DNA of 64,000 bases from an uncultured Cetobacterium sp. (GCA_949293295.1 CASFCG010000024.1:1-64000); one strand, 5' to 3'. Counted from the stretch's first letter, positions 1-10,109 are shown. Translations and numbers: made by a program. The notes: generated from the sequence alone by a model not told the origin.

Positions 1-117
<117 letters not shown>

Positions 118-236
118 TTATCTTTCACTCTTTCGAGTTTCTTTTTCCACCTTTATTGGTCTGTCATTTCTGACTTGCATAACTTTCTCTCTATTCTATT
201 GCTAATGTCCTTTTCAGCTTTTCGCTGACAAAAGAT

Positions 237-265
237 ATATTATCACAACTTTTATTTTATGTCAA
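237..265 (-). promoter_or_regulatory. rRNA operon promoter (-35 TTGACA, -10 TAATAT)
   Basis: On the minus strand a consensus -35 TTGACA (260-265) and -10 TAATAT (237-242) are separated by 17 nt, about 120 nt upstream of the mature 16S end and facing it. That distance suits a processed rRNA leader. No convincing boxA antitermination motif was found in the leader. Confidence 0.8.
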
Positions 266-501
266 CTATTTTTTTATTTTTTATTTATTTTTTTTATACT
301 ACTAACTATTTGCTTTTTTATCATTTATTTTTCATCATTTACTTCTAAAAACTTTCTTTTCACTAACTTTTTTTCTATTCCTCAACTACAGGTATTCTCT
401 TTTATCAAACAACACTTAGACTATACTTTTACTATCTCTTCACAACCAAATATTTTCTTCCTTTGTTTCATATTACATTGTTGATTTTTTTATCCCATCT
501 T

Positions 502-541
502 TAAAAAAATATCCATAATTGATAACTATCAACTATGGATA
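502..541 (-). terminator. Intrinsic terminator of the kdsB/SpoIID-like operon
   Basis: On the minus strand the arms at 527-541 and 510-524 form a stem of about 15 bp (one G-T wobble) around a 2-nt loop, followed by seven T (503-509). It lies about 200 nt beyond the stop codon at 748. Confidence 0.75.
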
Positions 542-747
542 AAATCTCTTATGTTTAAGTATAAATATTCTCTATATTTCTCGATACTTTGTCAATGACA
601 GAATCTACTATGAATACTCTTCAAAACAATTATTTCTCTACTTGTATTTATCTTTGAATTTTCTTAAATGAGATTATATCGTAATACTCATAGTTTAAAT
701 GTTTTTATTTCACTTTGTATCAAAAATTCATCGATATTAATAAGCAA

Positions 748-2280
748 TTACCAAACATTATGTGCATGTGAATTAATCCCAGATGAAGTGGAATAATACT
801 TGGCATCTATCGGTTCCCCTTTATGCACTATTATTAAACTCTTTGTCGCCTTTACAGCTTTAGAAGCTACTTCATTCTCATCTAAATTATTATACACTTG
901 ACTTTGAGCACTATCCAATATATGGAATCCCATATATCCATATCTATTTTTCAAAATATCTTTCACGGCATAAGTTCTAGCCGCAATAGCTTGAACCTTA
1001 AGAGCCTCTAATCCGAAAGAAACTGGCATTTCACTCGGAACAACCTGAAGCAGATAATCCTCTATATCCACCTCATTTATCAAAACTAAATTACTACTAT
1101 TTTTCGTTAATTTTACCTCAAATTTTCCTCTATAAACCGGATATTTAGATTTTTTTATATTTCTTCTTATATTTGTCAATCCAATCATTCCCTTGGATTC
1201 AATCTCAACTAATTGTTTAGTCTTTACCCTACTTTTTCCATTACATATAACCTCTATTTGTTTATTATTGACTCTAAATTCTATCTTACTATCTGGAGGT
1301 AAATTTATTTTTCCAACACTAGTTTTTATTGAAAATCCCTTTGCTGAATACATTTTTATTATTTTATGTTCTATTCGAGAAAAGTTATCTGTCATTATTC
1401 CCACTCTAACTTTTCCGTTTATTCCTTTTATTCTATTTAAATTTTTTAAATCTGTGTTTTTATAATATCTCTTTATTACTCTTGCATAACTATAATTCTT
1501 ATTTTTTGTCAAATCACTAACGGACCACTGAGGAATTCCAACTCCGTGCCCAAATCCACCACCGTAAATTGTATAATTTCCTCCAGATTTTTCTAAAGCT
1601 ATAAAGGCTGAAGGTAATAGCTGCGGATTTATCATCTGTGGATTTTTAGTATATCTCGCACTAGAACTATTTACACCATACAGCTTCACATCTGAACCTA
1701 TATTTTTACTAGCACTAAGTACATATCTTATATTTGCTTCTTTTACCACTAAATATGACTCCTTACTAGTCTTTATCAATAATTTTATTGCTATCCCTGA
1801 TTTCCCTCTTTGAACTATTCTGACATCTAGTAACTCTCCGAAAGAACTTTTTGAAAATGGTTTTTTTATCCACTTTCCTCGTTGATAGGTCAATACCTCA
1901 TTCGGTCTTCTTTCTGAAAGACTTTTCAAATGATTTTCCAACAAATACTTTAATTTTACTTTTGAGTATGTAACTTTCCATCTCCAATAAGGTGAATTAT
2001 CCCCGTATCCTTTTATTTTCAAATCCTTATAAAACCTCAAAAATTCATTTTCACTATATCTTCTAAATGGAACTCTATTTTTTTCCAAATCATTAACCAA
2101 TCCCAAATAGGATATCTCTTTTGATATTGGATAACTGTCCTTTGCATAACTTCCATATAAATCTACCCTTGTACTACCCGTCTTGATTTCACTTCTATTC
2201 ACTCTACTAAGGCTCTCGCAAGAGTTTAAAAAAAATAACATTATAAACAACTTAATACCTATTTTTATGTATTTTTTCAT
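748..2280 (-). CDS. Lipoprotein with SpoIID/LytB-type domain, segments in permuted order
   Basis: This is a 510-aa protein with a lipoprotein signal (hydrophobic residues 7-18, lipobox L-N-S-C with Cys21). SpoIID/LytB proteins act on peptidoglycan; SpoIID is a lytic transglycosylase. Residues ~400-510 match the usual first half of the domain (VPSEMP, ALKVQAIAARTYA, then KYYSTSSG and final NVW). The usual last segment, GGGFGHGVGIPQW followed by RYY, lies upstream at residues 239-272 and is preceded by the RxxxSG-like strand region (~150-190). The order therefore appears circularly permuted, which also explains why the protein ends at NVW. The stop overlaps nothing; the start overlaps the kdsB stop by 4 nt (ATGA), so the two are translationally coupled. 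The family call is firm; the permutation is inferred by eye. Confidence 0.8.
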   Translation of the reverse strand: MKKYIKIGIKLFIMLFFLNSCESLSRVNRSEIKTGSTRVDLYGSYAKDSYPISKEISYLGLVNDLEKNRVPFRRYSENEFLRFYKDLKIKGYGDNSPYWRWKVTYSKVKLKYLLENHLKSLSERRPNEVLTYQRGKWIKKPFSKSSFGELLDVRIVQRGKSGIAIKLLIKTSKESYLVVKEANIRYVLSASKNIGSDVKLYGVNSSSARYTKNPQMINPQLLPSAFIALEKSGGNYTIYGGGFGHGVGIPQWSVSDLTKNKNYSYARVIKRYYKNTDLKNLNRIKGINGKVRVGIMTDNFSRIEHKIIKMYSAKGFSIKTSVGKINLPPDSKIEFRVNNKQIEVICNGKSRVKTKQLVEIESKGMIGLTNIRRNIKKSKYPVYRGKFEVKLTKNSSNLVLINEVDIEDYLLQVVPSEMPVSFGLEALKVQAIAARTYAVKDILKNRYGYMGFHILDSAQSQVYNNLDENEVASKAVKATKSLIIVHKGEPIDAKYYSTSSGINSHAHNVW

Positions 2281-3017
2281 TCTAATTCTATTCCTCTCTT
2301 TGCTATATACTCTCTAACTTTTTTCAGCTCCTCCTCTGTATCAACCCCTATAATTTCATGTTCAGTTTCTAAAACTTTTATTTTATAGCCATTCTCTAAT
2401 ACTCTAAGTTGTTCCAAAACCTCTGAACTCTCTAAGGGTGTCGACTCCATCTTCGAATATTCCAATACAAACTCTCGACTATACCCATAAACCCCCACAT
2501 GTTTAAAATACATCCCCTTATTTTCAACCCTCGGATAAGGAATTACACTTCTTGAGAAGTAAAGTGCATAATCATTCTTATCAGTTACAACCTTTACGAA
2601 ATTTGGATTTTTTATATCCTCTTCTTTTCTCAATCTGTGTTTCAAAGTTGCCATCTTTATTTCTGGTTCAGCTATAAAACTATTTATCAAACTATTTATC
2701 ATATCAGGTTCTATAAGAGGCTCATCCCCTTGTATATTTATTATATAATCATAGTCAACATAGTGTTGGCACACCTCTGCTATCCTACTTGTACCATTTG
2801 GATGCTCCTCACTTGTCAATATTACTTCTCCCCCAAAAGATTTTACTTTATCATAAATCTCTCTTGAATCGGTAGCAACAACTAAGCTATCTAACTTTGA
2901 TTTTTTTGCTCTCTTATACACCCATTCTATCATAGAATAACCACATATATCACTTAATATCTTTTTTTCTAGTCTTGTTGATTTATATCTAGCTGGTATA
3001 ACTCCTAAAAATTTCAT
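2277..3017 (-). CDS. kdsB: 3-deoxy-manno-octulosonate cytidylyltransferase (CMP-KDO synthetase)
   Basis: KdsB activates KDO with CTP to give CMP-KDO for lipid A core assembly in the cytoplasm. The 246-aa length is normal. Visible motifs are the nucleotide-binding IPARYKSTRL near residue 7, VVATDS near 46, and INIQGDEPLI near 92, all standard for this nucleotidyltransferase family. The gene starts with ATG after a GGAGG at normal spacing and overlaps the next gene by 4 nt. It is direct evidence for an LPS outer membrane. Confidence 0.95.
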   Translation of the reverse strand: MKFLGVIPARYKSTRLEKKILSDICGYSMIEWVYKRAKKSKLDSLVVATDSREIYDKVKSFGGEVILTSEEHPNGTSRIAEVCQHYVDYDYIINIQGDEPLIEPDMINSLINSFIAEPEIKMATLKHRLRKEEDIKNPNFVKVVTDKNDYALYFSRSVIPYPRVENKGMYFKHVGVYGYSREFVLEYSKMESTPLESSEVLEQLRVLENGYKIKVLETEHEIIGVDTEEELKKVREYIAKRGIELE

Positions 3018-3055
3018 CTTCTAACCTCCACTACTTTACTTTGTACAACAATCGT

Positions 3056-3061
3056 ATTATA
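3056..3061 (-). promoter_or_regulatory. Probable -10 element upstream of kdsB
   Basis: A perfect TATAAT on the minus strand lies ~40 nt upstream of the kdsB start. No good -35 is visible at 16-18 nt; the region upstream is a T-run. The call is tentative. Confidence 0.4.
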
Positions 3062-3339
3062 CCTAAATATTTTATGAAAAAAAAGTATTTTCTTAAAACT
3101 AATTTGAAATCTAAGTTGAATTGCCTATTTATATTTGCTATAATGATGTCATAATTATATTTAATAAAATTTAATACATCCCCCCAGTTTTATAATTAAT
3201 TACCTAGTTATGTTTTTATTAAAGAATATATTAGGTTAAGGTAAGCAAACTGTTATCTTGTAAAATATTCACAGTATAGTTTTGTTGTGTTGCAAAACAT
3301 AAAAGCATTGATAAACAAAATGCTAGATTACTATGTAAA

Positions 3340-3436
3340 ATCAGGCTAGGGACTAGCCGTAGAGCTTGGTAAATATAGCTAGGTTGCTAGTTACTTTCCA
3401 AGAAGCTCACACTTCTTTGAGTAGTGAGTAGTTCAC
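3340..3436 (+). mobile_element. IS200/IS605-type tnpB 3' end and right-end remnant (copy 1)
   Basis: This is the decayed right end of a tnpB-type element. A frame at ~3344-3373 reads LGTSRRAW-stop, resembling the usual TnpB C-terminus (VGTTGIAW-stop). AAATATAG follows, then a hairpin with arms CTCAC and GTGAG (3407-3428), then TAGTTCAC, the typical right terminus. The layout matches 32710-32817 (minus) and 46384-46478 (plus). No tnpB ORF remains. This region overlaps where an omega-RNA (guide RNA scaffold) is encoded in intact elements. The rest of the 3018-3463 gap shows no gene. Confidence 0.7.
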
Positions 3437-3463
3437 TATATACTAAAGTAAAAGGAGTTAAAA

Positions 3464-4090
3464 ATGCCTAAATTCTATTTTGTTAGACATGGGGAAACCG
3501 TTTGGAATACTAAAGGGATTTTTCAAGGTCGTTCCAACTCTAATTTAACAGAAAAAGGAATTCAACAAGCAGTTTTGCTTGCTAATAGGCTCGAAAATGT
3601 TCCATTTCACAAAATATACTCATCTCCACAAAAAAGGTCTATTGAAACAGCTAAATTACTCCGTAAAGGTAAGGATTTAGAAATAAATATAATAGATGAA
3701 TTTCAAGAGATTTCTATGGGGCTAGTTGAAGGAATCACTAGAGAGGAGTTTCAAAAGAGATATCCACAGGAGTTCAATGACTTTTGGAACAATTCAAAGG
3801 ACTATAATCCTATAGCTTACAATGGTGAGACATACTTTGCTCTTTTGGAGCGAGTAAAAAATGGTCTAAATAAACTCATTGAGGAGAATAGTAGTGATGA
3901 TATCCTAGTTGTAACTCATGGAATAACCTTGAAAGCTATTTTTAACCTGATTAATAACTTTGATATTGAAAATTTTTCAAATCAACCTACACCTGAAAAT
4001 ACAAGTGTAACAACTGTACTGTATGAAAATGATAAACTTTCTATTCTTGAGTTTTCGGATGTATCTCATTTAAAATTGGGTTCTAGATAA
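3464..4090 (+). CDS. Histidine phosphatase family protein (phosphoglycerate mutase-like)
   Basis: A 208-aa cytosolic enzyme of the branch-1 histidine phosphatase superfamily. It has the catalytic R-H-G at residues 8-10 within FVRHGETVWN, the LTEKGIQQA helix start, SSPQKRSIETA near 52, and the second catalytic His in VVTHGI near 150. It resembles the cofactor-dependent mutase-like phosphatases (GpmB/CobC group); the exact substrate cannot be told from sequence. It has a clear AAGGAG ribosome binding site and starts 27 nt after an IS remnant. The next gene follows at short distance on the same strand. Confidence 0.85.
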   Translation: MPKFYFVRHGETVWNTKGIFQGRSNSNLTEKGIQQAVLLANRLENVPFHKIYSSPQKRSIETAKLLRKGKDLEINIIDEFQEISMGLVEGITREEFQKRYPQEFNDFWNNSKDYNPIAYNGETYFALLERVKNGLNKLIEENSSDDILVVTHGITLKAIFNLINNFDIENFSNQPTPENTSVTTVLYENDKLSILEFSDVSHLKLGSR

Positions 4091-4131
4091 TAATATGTAA
4101 TTTTTAAAATTTTGGTTTGGGAGGATTTTGG

Positions 4132-4701
4132 GTGATTAAATTAAAAAAATATGAAAAATTTTATTTGGATGATGGTTTTCATATAATAAGAAAGGGGAGA
4201 GTGCTCGTTAAAGATATCTTACCTAATGGTAAAATCATTACAAATGAGACTATATTGAAAGAGGGAGAGATAATTGGAAATTTTTTCGAACTATTAGATT
4301 TAGATAACGATGGTTTAATATTAGACATTGGAATTGAAATGGAAACATTGGAGGAGACAGTTTTAGAACCGTTCTCATTTTCAAAAAAAGATTTGGAGGC
4401 AAATCCTATTTTAAAAAAGGTTATATTCCAACTTATAAAAAAAATAGCTGTAAAACTTCTTTATCAACTTTATAACAAGAAAGGATATTTACTTACCGTT
4501 TTAAAGTTTTTAGCAGACTCAGAAGGAAAAATAATAAAAAAAGATATTAGGTATGAGAATATCAATATAAGTAAGAGTCAATTTTATCATCTTTTTTCAA
4601 TTCTAAAAAAAGAAGAGTTTTTTAAAGAATCTAACGGGATAATTGCTTTAGATTTAGATAAAATTGAAACCTTTCTGGTTGAAGAATATGATGATTTTTA
4701 A
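4132..4701 (+). CDS. Crp/Fnr-like transcriptional regulator (divergent)
   Basis: I start this gene at GTG 4132 (189 aa) rather than TTG 4117, because GGGAGG (4119-4124) lies inside the longer version at ideal spacing before the GTG. The N-terminal half has the beta-roll pattern of cyclic-nucleotide-binding-like sensor domains (LPNGKIITNE, then LKEGEIIGNFF). A long helix follows (~105-125), then a possible winged helix (INISKSQFYHLFSILKK). It lacks the Fnr iron-sulfur cysteines. The effector and targets are unknown. It lies downstream of the phosphatase on the same strand and its 3' end overlaps a small broken ORF. Confidence 0.65.
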   Translation: MIKLKKYEKFYLDDGFHIIRKGRVLVKDILPNGKIITNETILKEGEIIGNFFELLDLDNDGLILDIGIEMETLEETVLEPFSFSKKDLEANPILKKVIFQLIKKIAVKLLYQLYNKKGYLLTVLKFLADSEGKIIKKDIRYENINISKSQFYHLFSILKKEEFFKESNGIIALDLDKIETFLVEEYDDF

Positions 4702-4855
4702 GTTTGCTAAAAAGTTAGCTATTGAGTGTTGGAGCCGGCACTGTCCTAGATACTTTGACTATGAAATATCTTTCTAAAAAATATTTCTTATTGGGGATAA
4801 AATAGCTCATGAAAAAGTGTTCTACAATAATTTTTATTTAGGTAAAAGAGGGTAG
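4688..4855 (+). pseudogene. Small ORF interrupted by one in-frame stop
   Basis: A frame beginning at ATG 4688, overlapping the end of the regulator, encodes 29 aa including AIECWSRHCPRYFDYEISF, then TAA at 4775. It continues open in the same frame for 25 codons (KIFLIGDKIAHEKVFYNNFY...) to TAG at 4853, exactly where a terminator stem starts. The amino-acid composition on both sides looks protein-like, suggesting a ~54-aa gene broken by a nonsense change, or a true 29-aa peptide. I do not recognise the family. Confidence 0.4.
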
Positions 4856-4883
4856 AAAGACTTAATTCCACCCTCTTATTTTT
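4846..4883 (+). terminator. Intrinsic terminator
   Basis: AAGAGGGT (4846-4853) pairs with ACCCTCTT (4870-4877), followed by an A and a T-run. It ends the phosphatase/regulator transcript. Confidence 0.75.
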
Positions 4884-5202
4884 AACTAATATCACTTATA
4901 TTTTTTTATTTTCAAATTATATCTCAAGTTAATTTCGCCATCTGTACTACTAGACTTTTATCTTGTAACTCCAATTTCAGACAAGATATTTTCTGTCGAA
5001 AAACTATCTCACTATTCAGTGTTCTCCTAAAAATAAAAACTACTCTATTATTAATTTTTTTTTATAAATAAACAGCCCTCCCAGGTAATATAATAGCATT
5101 TGAAAGATTCTACTCATACCTATTCCCAATAAAAAAGTTATTAACCTCATCACTCCTTAAATAGACTGATTGTAATATAAAACCTTCTGTAAGAATACTT
5201 TC
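4884..5202. other. Intergenic region without recognised feature
   Basis: About 320 bp of AT-rich sequence lie between convergent transcription units. I see no ORF of substance, no tRNA, and no clear terminator for the leftward beta-glucoside operon. Confidence 0.5.
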
Positions 5203-6063
5203 CTATTTTTTCCTTAATTTAACTTTATTGTCTTCTTCTAATATTCTATGAATATGAAGAGTCAAATACAACTCCTCATGCTTCAGAACCTCTACACGAT
5301 ATCTCTTTTTTATAAAAATACCTATCTTTTTCACACAATAATATTCTCTATAACAGGTTTCAAAAATATTATCAAAAATAATATCATTCATCTCACTATC
5401 TTGTGAATAACTTATTATTCTTTGAGCAAATCTTTTTAAATGAGATATAAATCTTATATATGACGTACTCTCTTCATCAAACGTTATATTAAATGTGTAT
5501 TTTACTATATCTAATATTCCTTTCAATATACTATTTATCTTCTGATTTTTTATACTATTAGGATTATCCTGTTGAGCATTTATAAAATGAAGAGCTATAT
5601 TACTGGCTTCATCTATTGGAAATTTTATCCCTGTTCTCTCTTCAATAATTTTACACCCATAAACTCCTATCTCAAATTCATCTGGATTAAATATTTTTAA
5701 ATTGTCTGTATAAAAATTTTGAATATCTATTCCCTTTTTTATTCTTTTCATCACATAGGATATATGGTCTGTAAGCCCTAAATAGATATGTTCCATTAGT
5801 TTCATATTATATTTTTCAATAGCATATTTTATAATCTGTTCTACTATTTCAAAATATTCAATATCTATTTCAGATGCTACTTGTATAATATTTTTAGAAA
5901 CTTCTCTATCTTTTAAAACAAAAACTTTTTCTATATCTTCAGTTTTTAATTCATATCCAACTGATTTATTATACCCAATACCCTTTCCCATTAAAATCAG
6001 TTCTTCTCCTAGAGTATTCTCAGCAAGAATTAAAGAGTTATTTAATATTTTTTTCACTTGCAT
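5203..6063 (-). CDS. licT: BglG/LicT-family transcriptional antiterminator
   Basis: An RNA-binding antiterminator of 286 aa, the normal length. Residues 1-55 form the CAT RNA-binding domain (KILNNSLILAEN, then MGKGIGYNKSVGYEL). Two PTS regulation domains follow (about 65-170 and 175-280) with conserved His positions: LTDHISYVMKR and ALHFINAQ in PRD1, FISHLKRFAQR and LHIHRIL in PRD2. When not phosphorylated by the cognate EIIB it dimerises and binds the RAT element at 9484-9512, preventing termination. It is the last gene of the operon behind the PTS permease and the glycosidase, which gives strong contextual support. Confidence 0.92.
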   Translation of the reverse strand: MQVKKILNNSLILAENTLGEELILMGKGIGYNKSVGYELKTEDIEKVFVLKDREVSKNIIQVASEIDIEYFEIVEQIIKYAIEKYNMKLMEHIYLGLTDHISYVMKRIKKGIDIQNFYTDNLKIFNPDEFEIGVYGCKIIEERTGIKFPIDEASNIALHFINAQQDNPNSIKNQKINSILKGILDIVKYTFNITFDEESTSYIRFISHLKRFAQRIISYSQDSEMNDIIFDNIFETCYREYYCVKKIGIFIKKRYRVEVLKHEELYLTLHIHRILEEDNKVKLRKK

Positions 6064-6084
6064 ATTAATCTAACCTCTTTTAAC

Positions 6085-7527
<1,443 letters not shown>

Positions 7528-7530
7528 TCA

Positions 7531-9399
7531 TTAACTGTTTTTTATTGCTATTACATTTTCATCAATACTTACTTTTTTCCCAGCTAATCCAACTATTTGT
7601 GAATAATCATCGCTATTACTTACTATGACTGGTGTTATCACATCATACCCCATTTCTTTTATCTTCTCAATATCAAAACTTATTAATTTAGTACCTTTTT
7701 TCACTTCCATCTCCTCTTCTACATATTTTTTAAAATATTTTCCTTGTAAATTTACTGTATCGACACCAATATGAATTATAAGTTCTACGCCACTTTTTAA
7801 TGTTAAACCAATAGCATGTAAAGTAGGATATATAGATGTTATTATACAATCTTCTGGAGCCACTACTTCTCCCTTTTCTGGAATTATTCCTATACCTTTT
7901 CCCAACGCTCCAGATGAAAATACTTGGTCAGATACTTGTGATAATGGAATTACCAATCCTTCTATAGGTGCCGGTATTAAAATATCCGCTTTTTCCTCCA
8001 CATTCTCTTTATTCAATTCATTCTTTTTCTCTGACTTTTCTTCTAGGTCTTCAAATCCTAATATAAAAGTCATAATTGCTGCACCAAAAAAAGCTACACC
8101 TATCCCTATTAAATAGAACATAAATCTCTTTAAACCAAAAGCTGCATATGTAGCTAAAGTAAGAACTCCATTATTTGCAAAAGCATCTCCATAAACCCCT
8201 CCAGCTCCCATTATAGCTCCTCCAATCGCTCCACAAATAACAGCATATATCATAGGCTTTTTTAAACGTAAATTACAACCATAAATAGCTGGTTCTGTTA
8301 TTCCACAAAGTACAGCAGACAGACTTGCAGAAGCAGATACAGCTTTTAAATCCTTATTTCTACTTTTTAACATAACTCCTAAAGCAGCTCCGCCCTGTGA
8401 AAAATTAGCAGCTCCAGCAAAAGCTAATAGATTTTGATGTCCATATAATGCTACATCATTTATTCCTATCGGAAGTAAAGCTCTATGTGCTCCAAAGATA
8501 ACAAATATACACCACATTCCTCCTATAAATCCACCACATAAAATAGGACTCAAACTCATCATTCCTTTGTATGTAAAACTTATAATATCACCGATATAAA
8601 TTCCTACGGGTCCAAAAAATATAAAAGTAGCTGGTACCATAATGAGTAATGAAAAACCTGGAACCAATATAATTTTTAATACTTCTGGTATTACTTTCTC
8701 CAAAAACTTCTGTACATATGATAAAATAAATATTCCTATTATGATGGGAATTACAGATGAAGTATAACTTGCCTTTGTAATCTTCATTCCAAACATTATT
8801 ACTTCATTTGCTCCAGTCATTAATGCTACAATACTAGGATAACACATGGTTCCTCCTAAAGCCATAGCCACAAATTCATTTGCCTTAAAAACCTTGGCAC
8901 TTGTATATGCCAAAATAATCGGCATAAAGTAGAATATTGCATCTGTTGAAGCCAAAATTATATTGTATGTGTCATTAGTAGTAATATCTCCCCCCTTATT
9001 TGCTACTATTATTTTAGCCATTGTCAAAACTCCCTTTAAAAGTCCTGAAGCTGCTATAGCTGGAACCATTGGCGTAAATATAGTAGATATAGCTATCAAA
9101 ACTCTATTCCAAATATTTCCCTCCTTTTCTTGAGTCTCTTTTAAACTCATCTCAACATTTACCATGGTTATCAACTCATCATAAACCTTTGTTACCTTTG
9201 CTCCTATAACAACTTGAAATTGTCCTCCACTTTCAACAACAGATATTACTCCTTCAAGTTGTTCTATTTTTTTCTTATCTGCTTTTCTATTATCTTTTAA
9301 AACAAACCTAAGTCTTGTGAAACAATGGGATAAACTTTTTATATTCTCCTCTCCTCCGACAGCCTCTAAAATATCCTCAGCTATAATTTTATAGTCCAA
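7531..9399 (-). CDS. bglP: PTS beta-glucoside transporter subunit IIBCA
   Basis: A 622-aa membrane permease that imports and phosphorylates beta-glucosides. The order is EIIB (1-85, phosphoacceptor Cys26 in SHCFTRLRF), EIIC (about 105-450, roughly ten membrane segments, with GITEPAIYGCNLRLKKP in the substrate region) and EIIA (~475-620, His in LIIHIGVDTVNL). It receives phosphate from HPr, whose gene (ptsH) lies at 24178. It is preceded by GGAGG and by the RAT/terminator switch. Confidence 0.95.
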   Translation of the reverse strand: MDYKIIAEDILEAVGGEENIKSLSHCFTRLRFVLKDNRKADKKKIEQLEGVISVVESGGQFQVVIGAKVTKVYDELITMVNVEMSLKETQEKEGNIWNRVLIAISTIFTPMVPAIAASGLLKGVLTMAKIIVANKGGDITTNDTYNIILASTDAIFYFMPIILAYTSAKVFKANEFVAMALGGTMCYPSIVALMTGANEVIMFGMKITKASYTSSVIPIIIGIFILSYVQKFLEKVIPEVLKIILVPGFSLLIMVPATFIFFGPVGIYIGDIISFTYKGMMSLSPILCGGFIGGMWCIFVIFGAHRALLPIGINDVALYGHQNLLAFAGAANFSQGGAALGVMLKSRNKDLKAVSASASLSAVLCGITEPAIYGCNLRLKKPMIYAVICGAIGGAIMGAGGVYGDAFANNGVLTLATYAAFGLKRFMFYLIGIGVAFFGAAIMTFILGFEDLEEKSEKKNELNKENVEEKADILIPAPIEGLVIPLSQVSDQVFSSGALGKGIGIIPEKGEVVAPEDCIITSIYPTLHAIGLTLKSGVELIIHIGVDTVNLQGKYFKKYVEEEMEVKKGTKLISFDIEKIKEMGYDVITPVIVSNSDDYSQIVGLAGKKVSIDENVIAIKNS

Positions 9400-9428
9400 T
9401 TAAAAAACCTCCTTTTAAAATTTTTTAA

Positions 9429-9487
9429 CAAAAAAAGACCAAGTGAAAAATTCTGAATAAAAAACTCAAAATTAATCAAGCTTGGTC
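9429..9487 (-). terminator. Conditional terminator of the bgl operon leader
   Basis: On the minus strand GACCAAG (9481-9487) pairs with CTTGGTC (9437-9443) across a long AT-rich loop, followed by seven T (9430-9436). Its 5' arm shares four bases with the RAT element, so binding of the antiterminator protein excludes the terminator. Confidence 0.82.
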
Positions 9488-9512
9488 TTGCCTGCATTAC
9501 CAGTAACACGCC
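9484..9512 (-). promoter_or_regulatory. Ribonucleic antiterminator (RAT) element
   Basis: On the minus strand the 29-nt segment contains GTGTTACTG, then GTAATGCAGGCAAGACC. It matches the known SacT/LicT RAT form (GTTACTG, GCAGGCAA, ACC) closely and overlaps the terminator arm at 9484-9487. It is the predicted binding site of the antiterminator encoded at 5203-6063. Confidence 0.88.
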
Positions 9513-9530
9513 GTTATTATCTTCGTGTTT

Positions 9531-9559
9531 ATGCTATCATATTTATCCAAAAATTACAA
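9531..9559 (-). promoter_or_regulatory. Possible bgl operon promoter
   Basis: TTGTAA (9554-9559) and TAGCAT (9531-9536) on the minus strand with 17-nt spacing, just upstream of the RAT. The -10 is weak but the position is right. Confidence 0.45.
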
Positions 9560-9602
9560 GTATTTTTTAAATTAAAATACTCCCTGATTAAATCAATTTC
9601 TT

Positions 9603-10109
9603 TTACCATTTATTATAGTGAACTTTACTCATATCCATATCTTTTTCTTCATAAGGGGGTTTCTCCTCTGCTGGATAACCTAGAGATATCATATTTCCAA
9701 TGTGTATATTTTCTGGTATTCCTAAAATATCTCTAATGTTATCATGACAAGCTTTTCCATTTAAATCAAATTTTCCTTTCGTTTGTAACCAACACGTACC
9801 TAACCCTAATTGATGAGCTTTCAATTGAATTATTGTACTAGCTATACTCGCATCATCCTCTCCAGTGGGATATTCATGCCATGCAACTACTATTATCAAC
9901 GGAGCACTTTCTGCAAATTGAGCTCCACTCTCTTTAGAATGAGCTAATTTTCTTATTTTCTCTGCATCATCAACTACAATAAACTCGTACGGTCGTCCAT
10001 TTCTACCACTAGGTGATACAACAGCGGTTCTCATTAACTCATCAATAATCTCTTTTTCTACTCTCCTATTTTGATATTTTCTGATACTCCTTCTCGATAA
10101 AAAATTCAT
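9603..10109 (-). CDS. Nitroreductase family protein
   Basis: A 168-aa FMN-dependent oxidoreductase-like protein. It starts with SRRSIRKYQNRRV (FMN phosphate-binding R-R-S-x-R), has PSGRNGRPYEFIVV near 33 and ends with the NMISLGYPAEEKPP segment typical of the family. It is somewhat short, as in the small nitroreductase subgroup. The physiological substrate is unknown. GGAGG lies upstream of the ATG. It is 32 nt downstream of dinB, possibly co-transcribed. Confidence 0.85.
   Translation of the reverse strand: MNFLSRRSIRKYQNRRVEKEIIDELMRTAVVSPSGRNGRPYEFIVVDDAEKIRKLAHSKESGAQFAESAPLIIVVAWHEYPTGEDDASIASTIIQLKAHQLGLGTCWLQTKGKFDLNGKACHDNIRDILGIPENIHIGNMISLGYPAEEKPPYEEKDMDMSKVHYNKW

Larger units (their letters stand above)
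118..747. other. rRNA leader and AT-rich spacer
   Basis: No gene is visible here. 118-236 is the transcribed 16S leader and 237-265 its promoter. 266-501 is nearly pure A/T with no ORF or motif I can support. 502-541 is a terminator for the leftward genes. 542-747 is the 3' flank of the SpoIID-like gene and shows nothing recognisable. Confidence 0.6.

Noticed and set aside
748-2280. Truncation of the SpoIID-like protein at its C-terminus (ends NVW)
   Set aside because: The segment normally found after NVW is present earlier in the same protein, so permutation explains the end better than a nonsense mutation.
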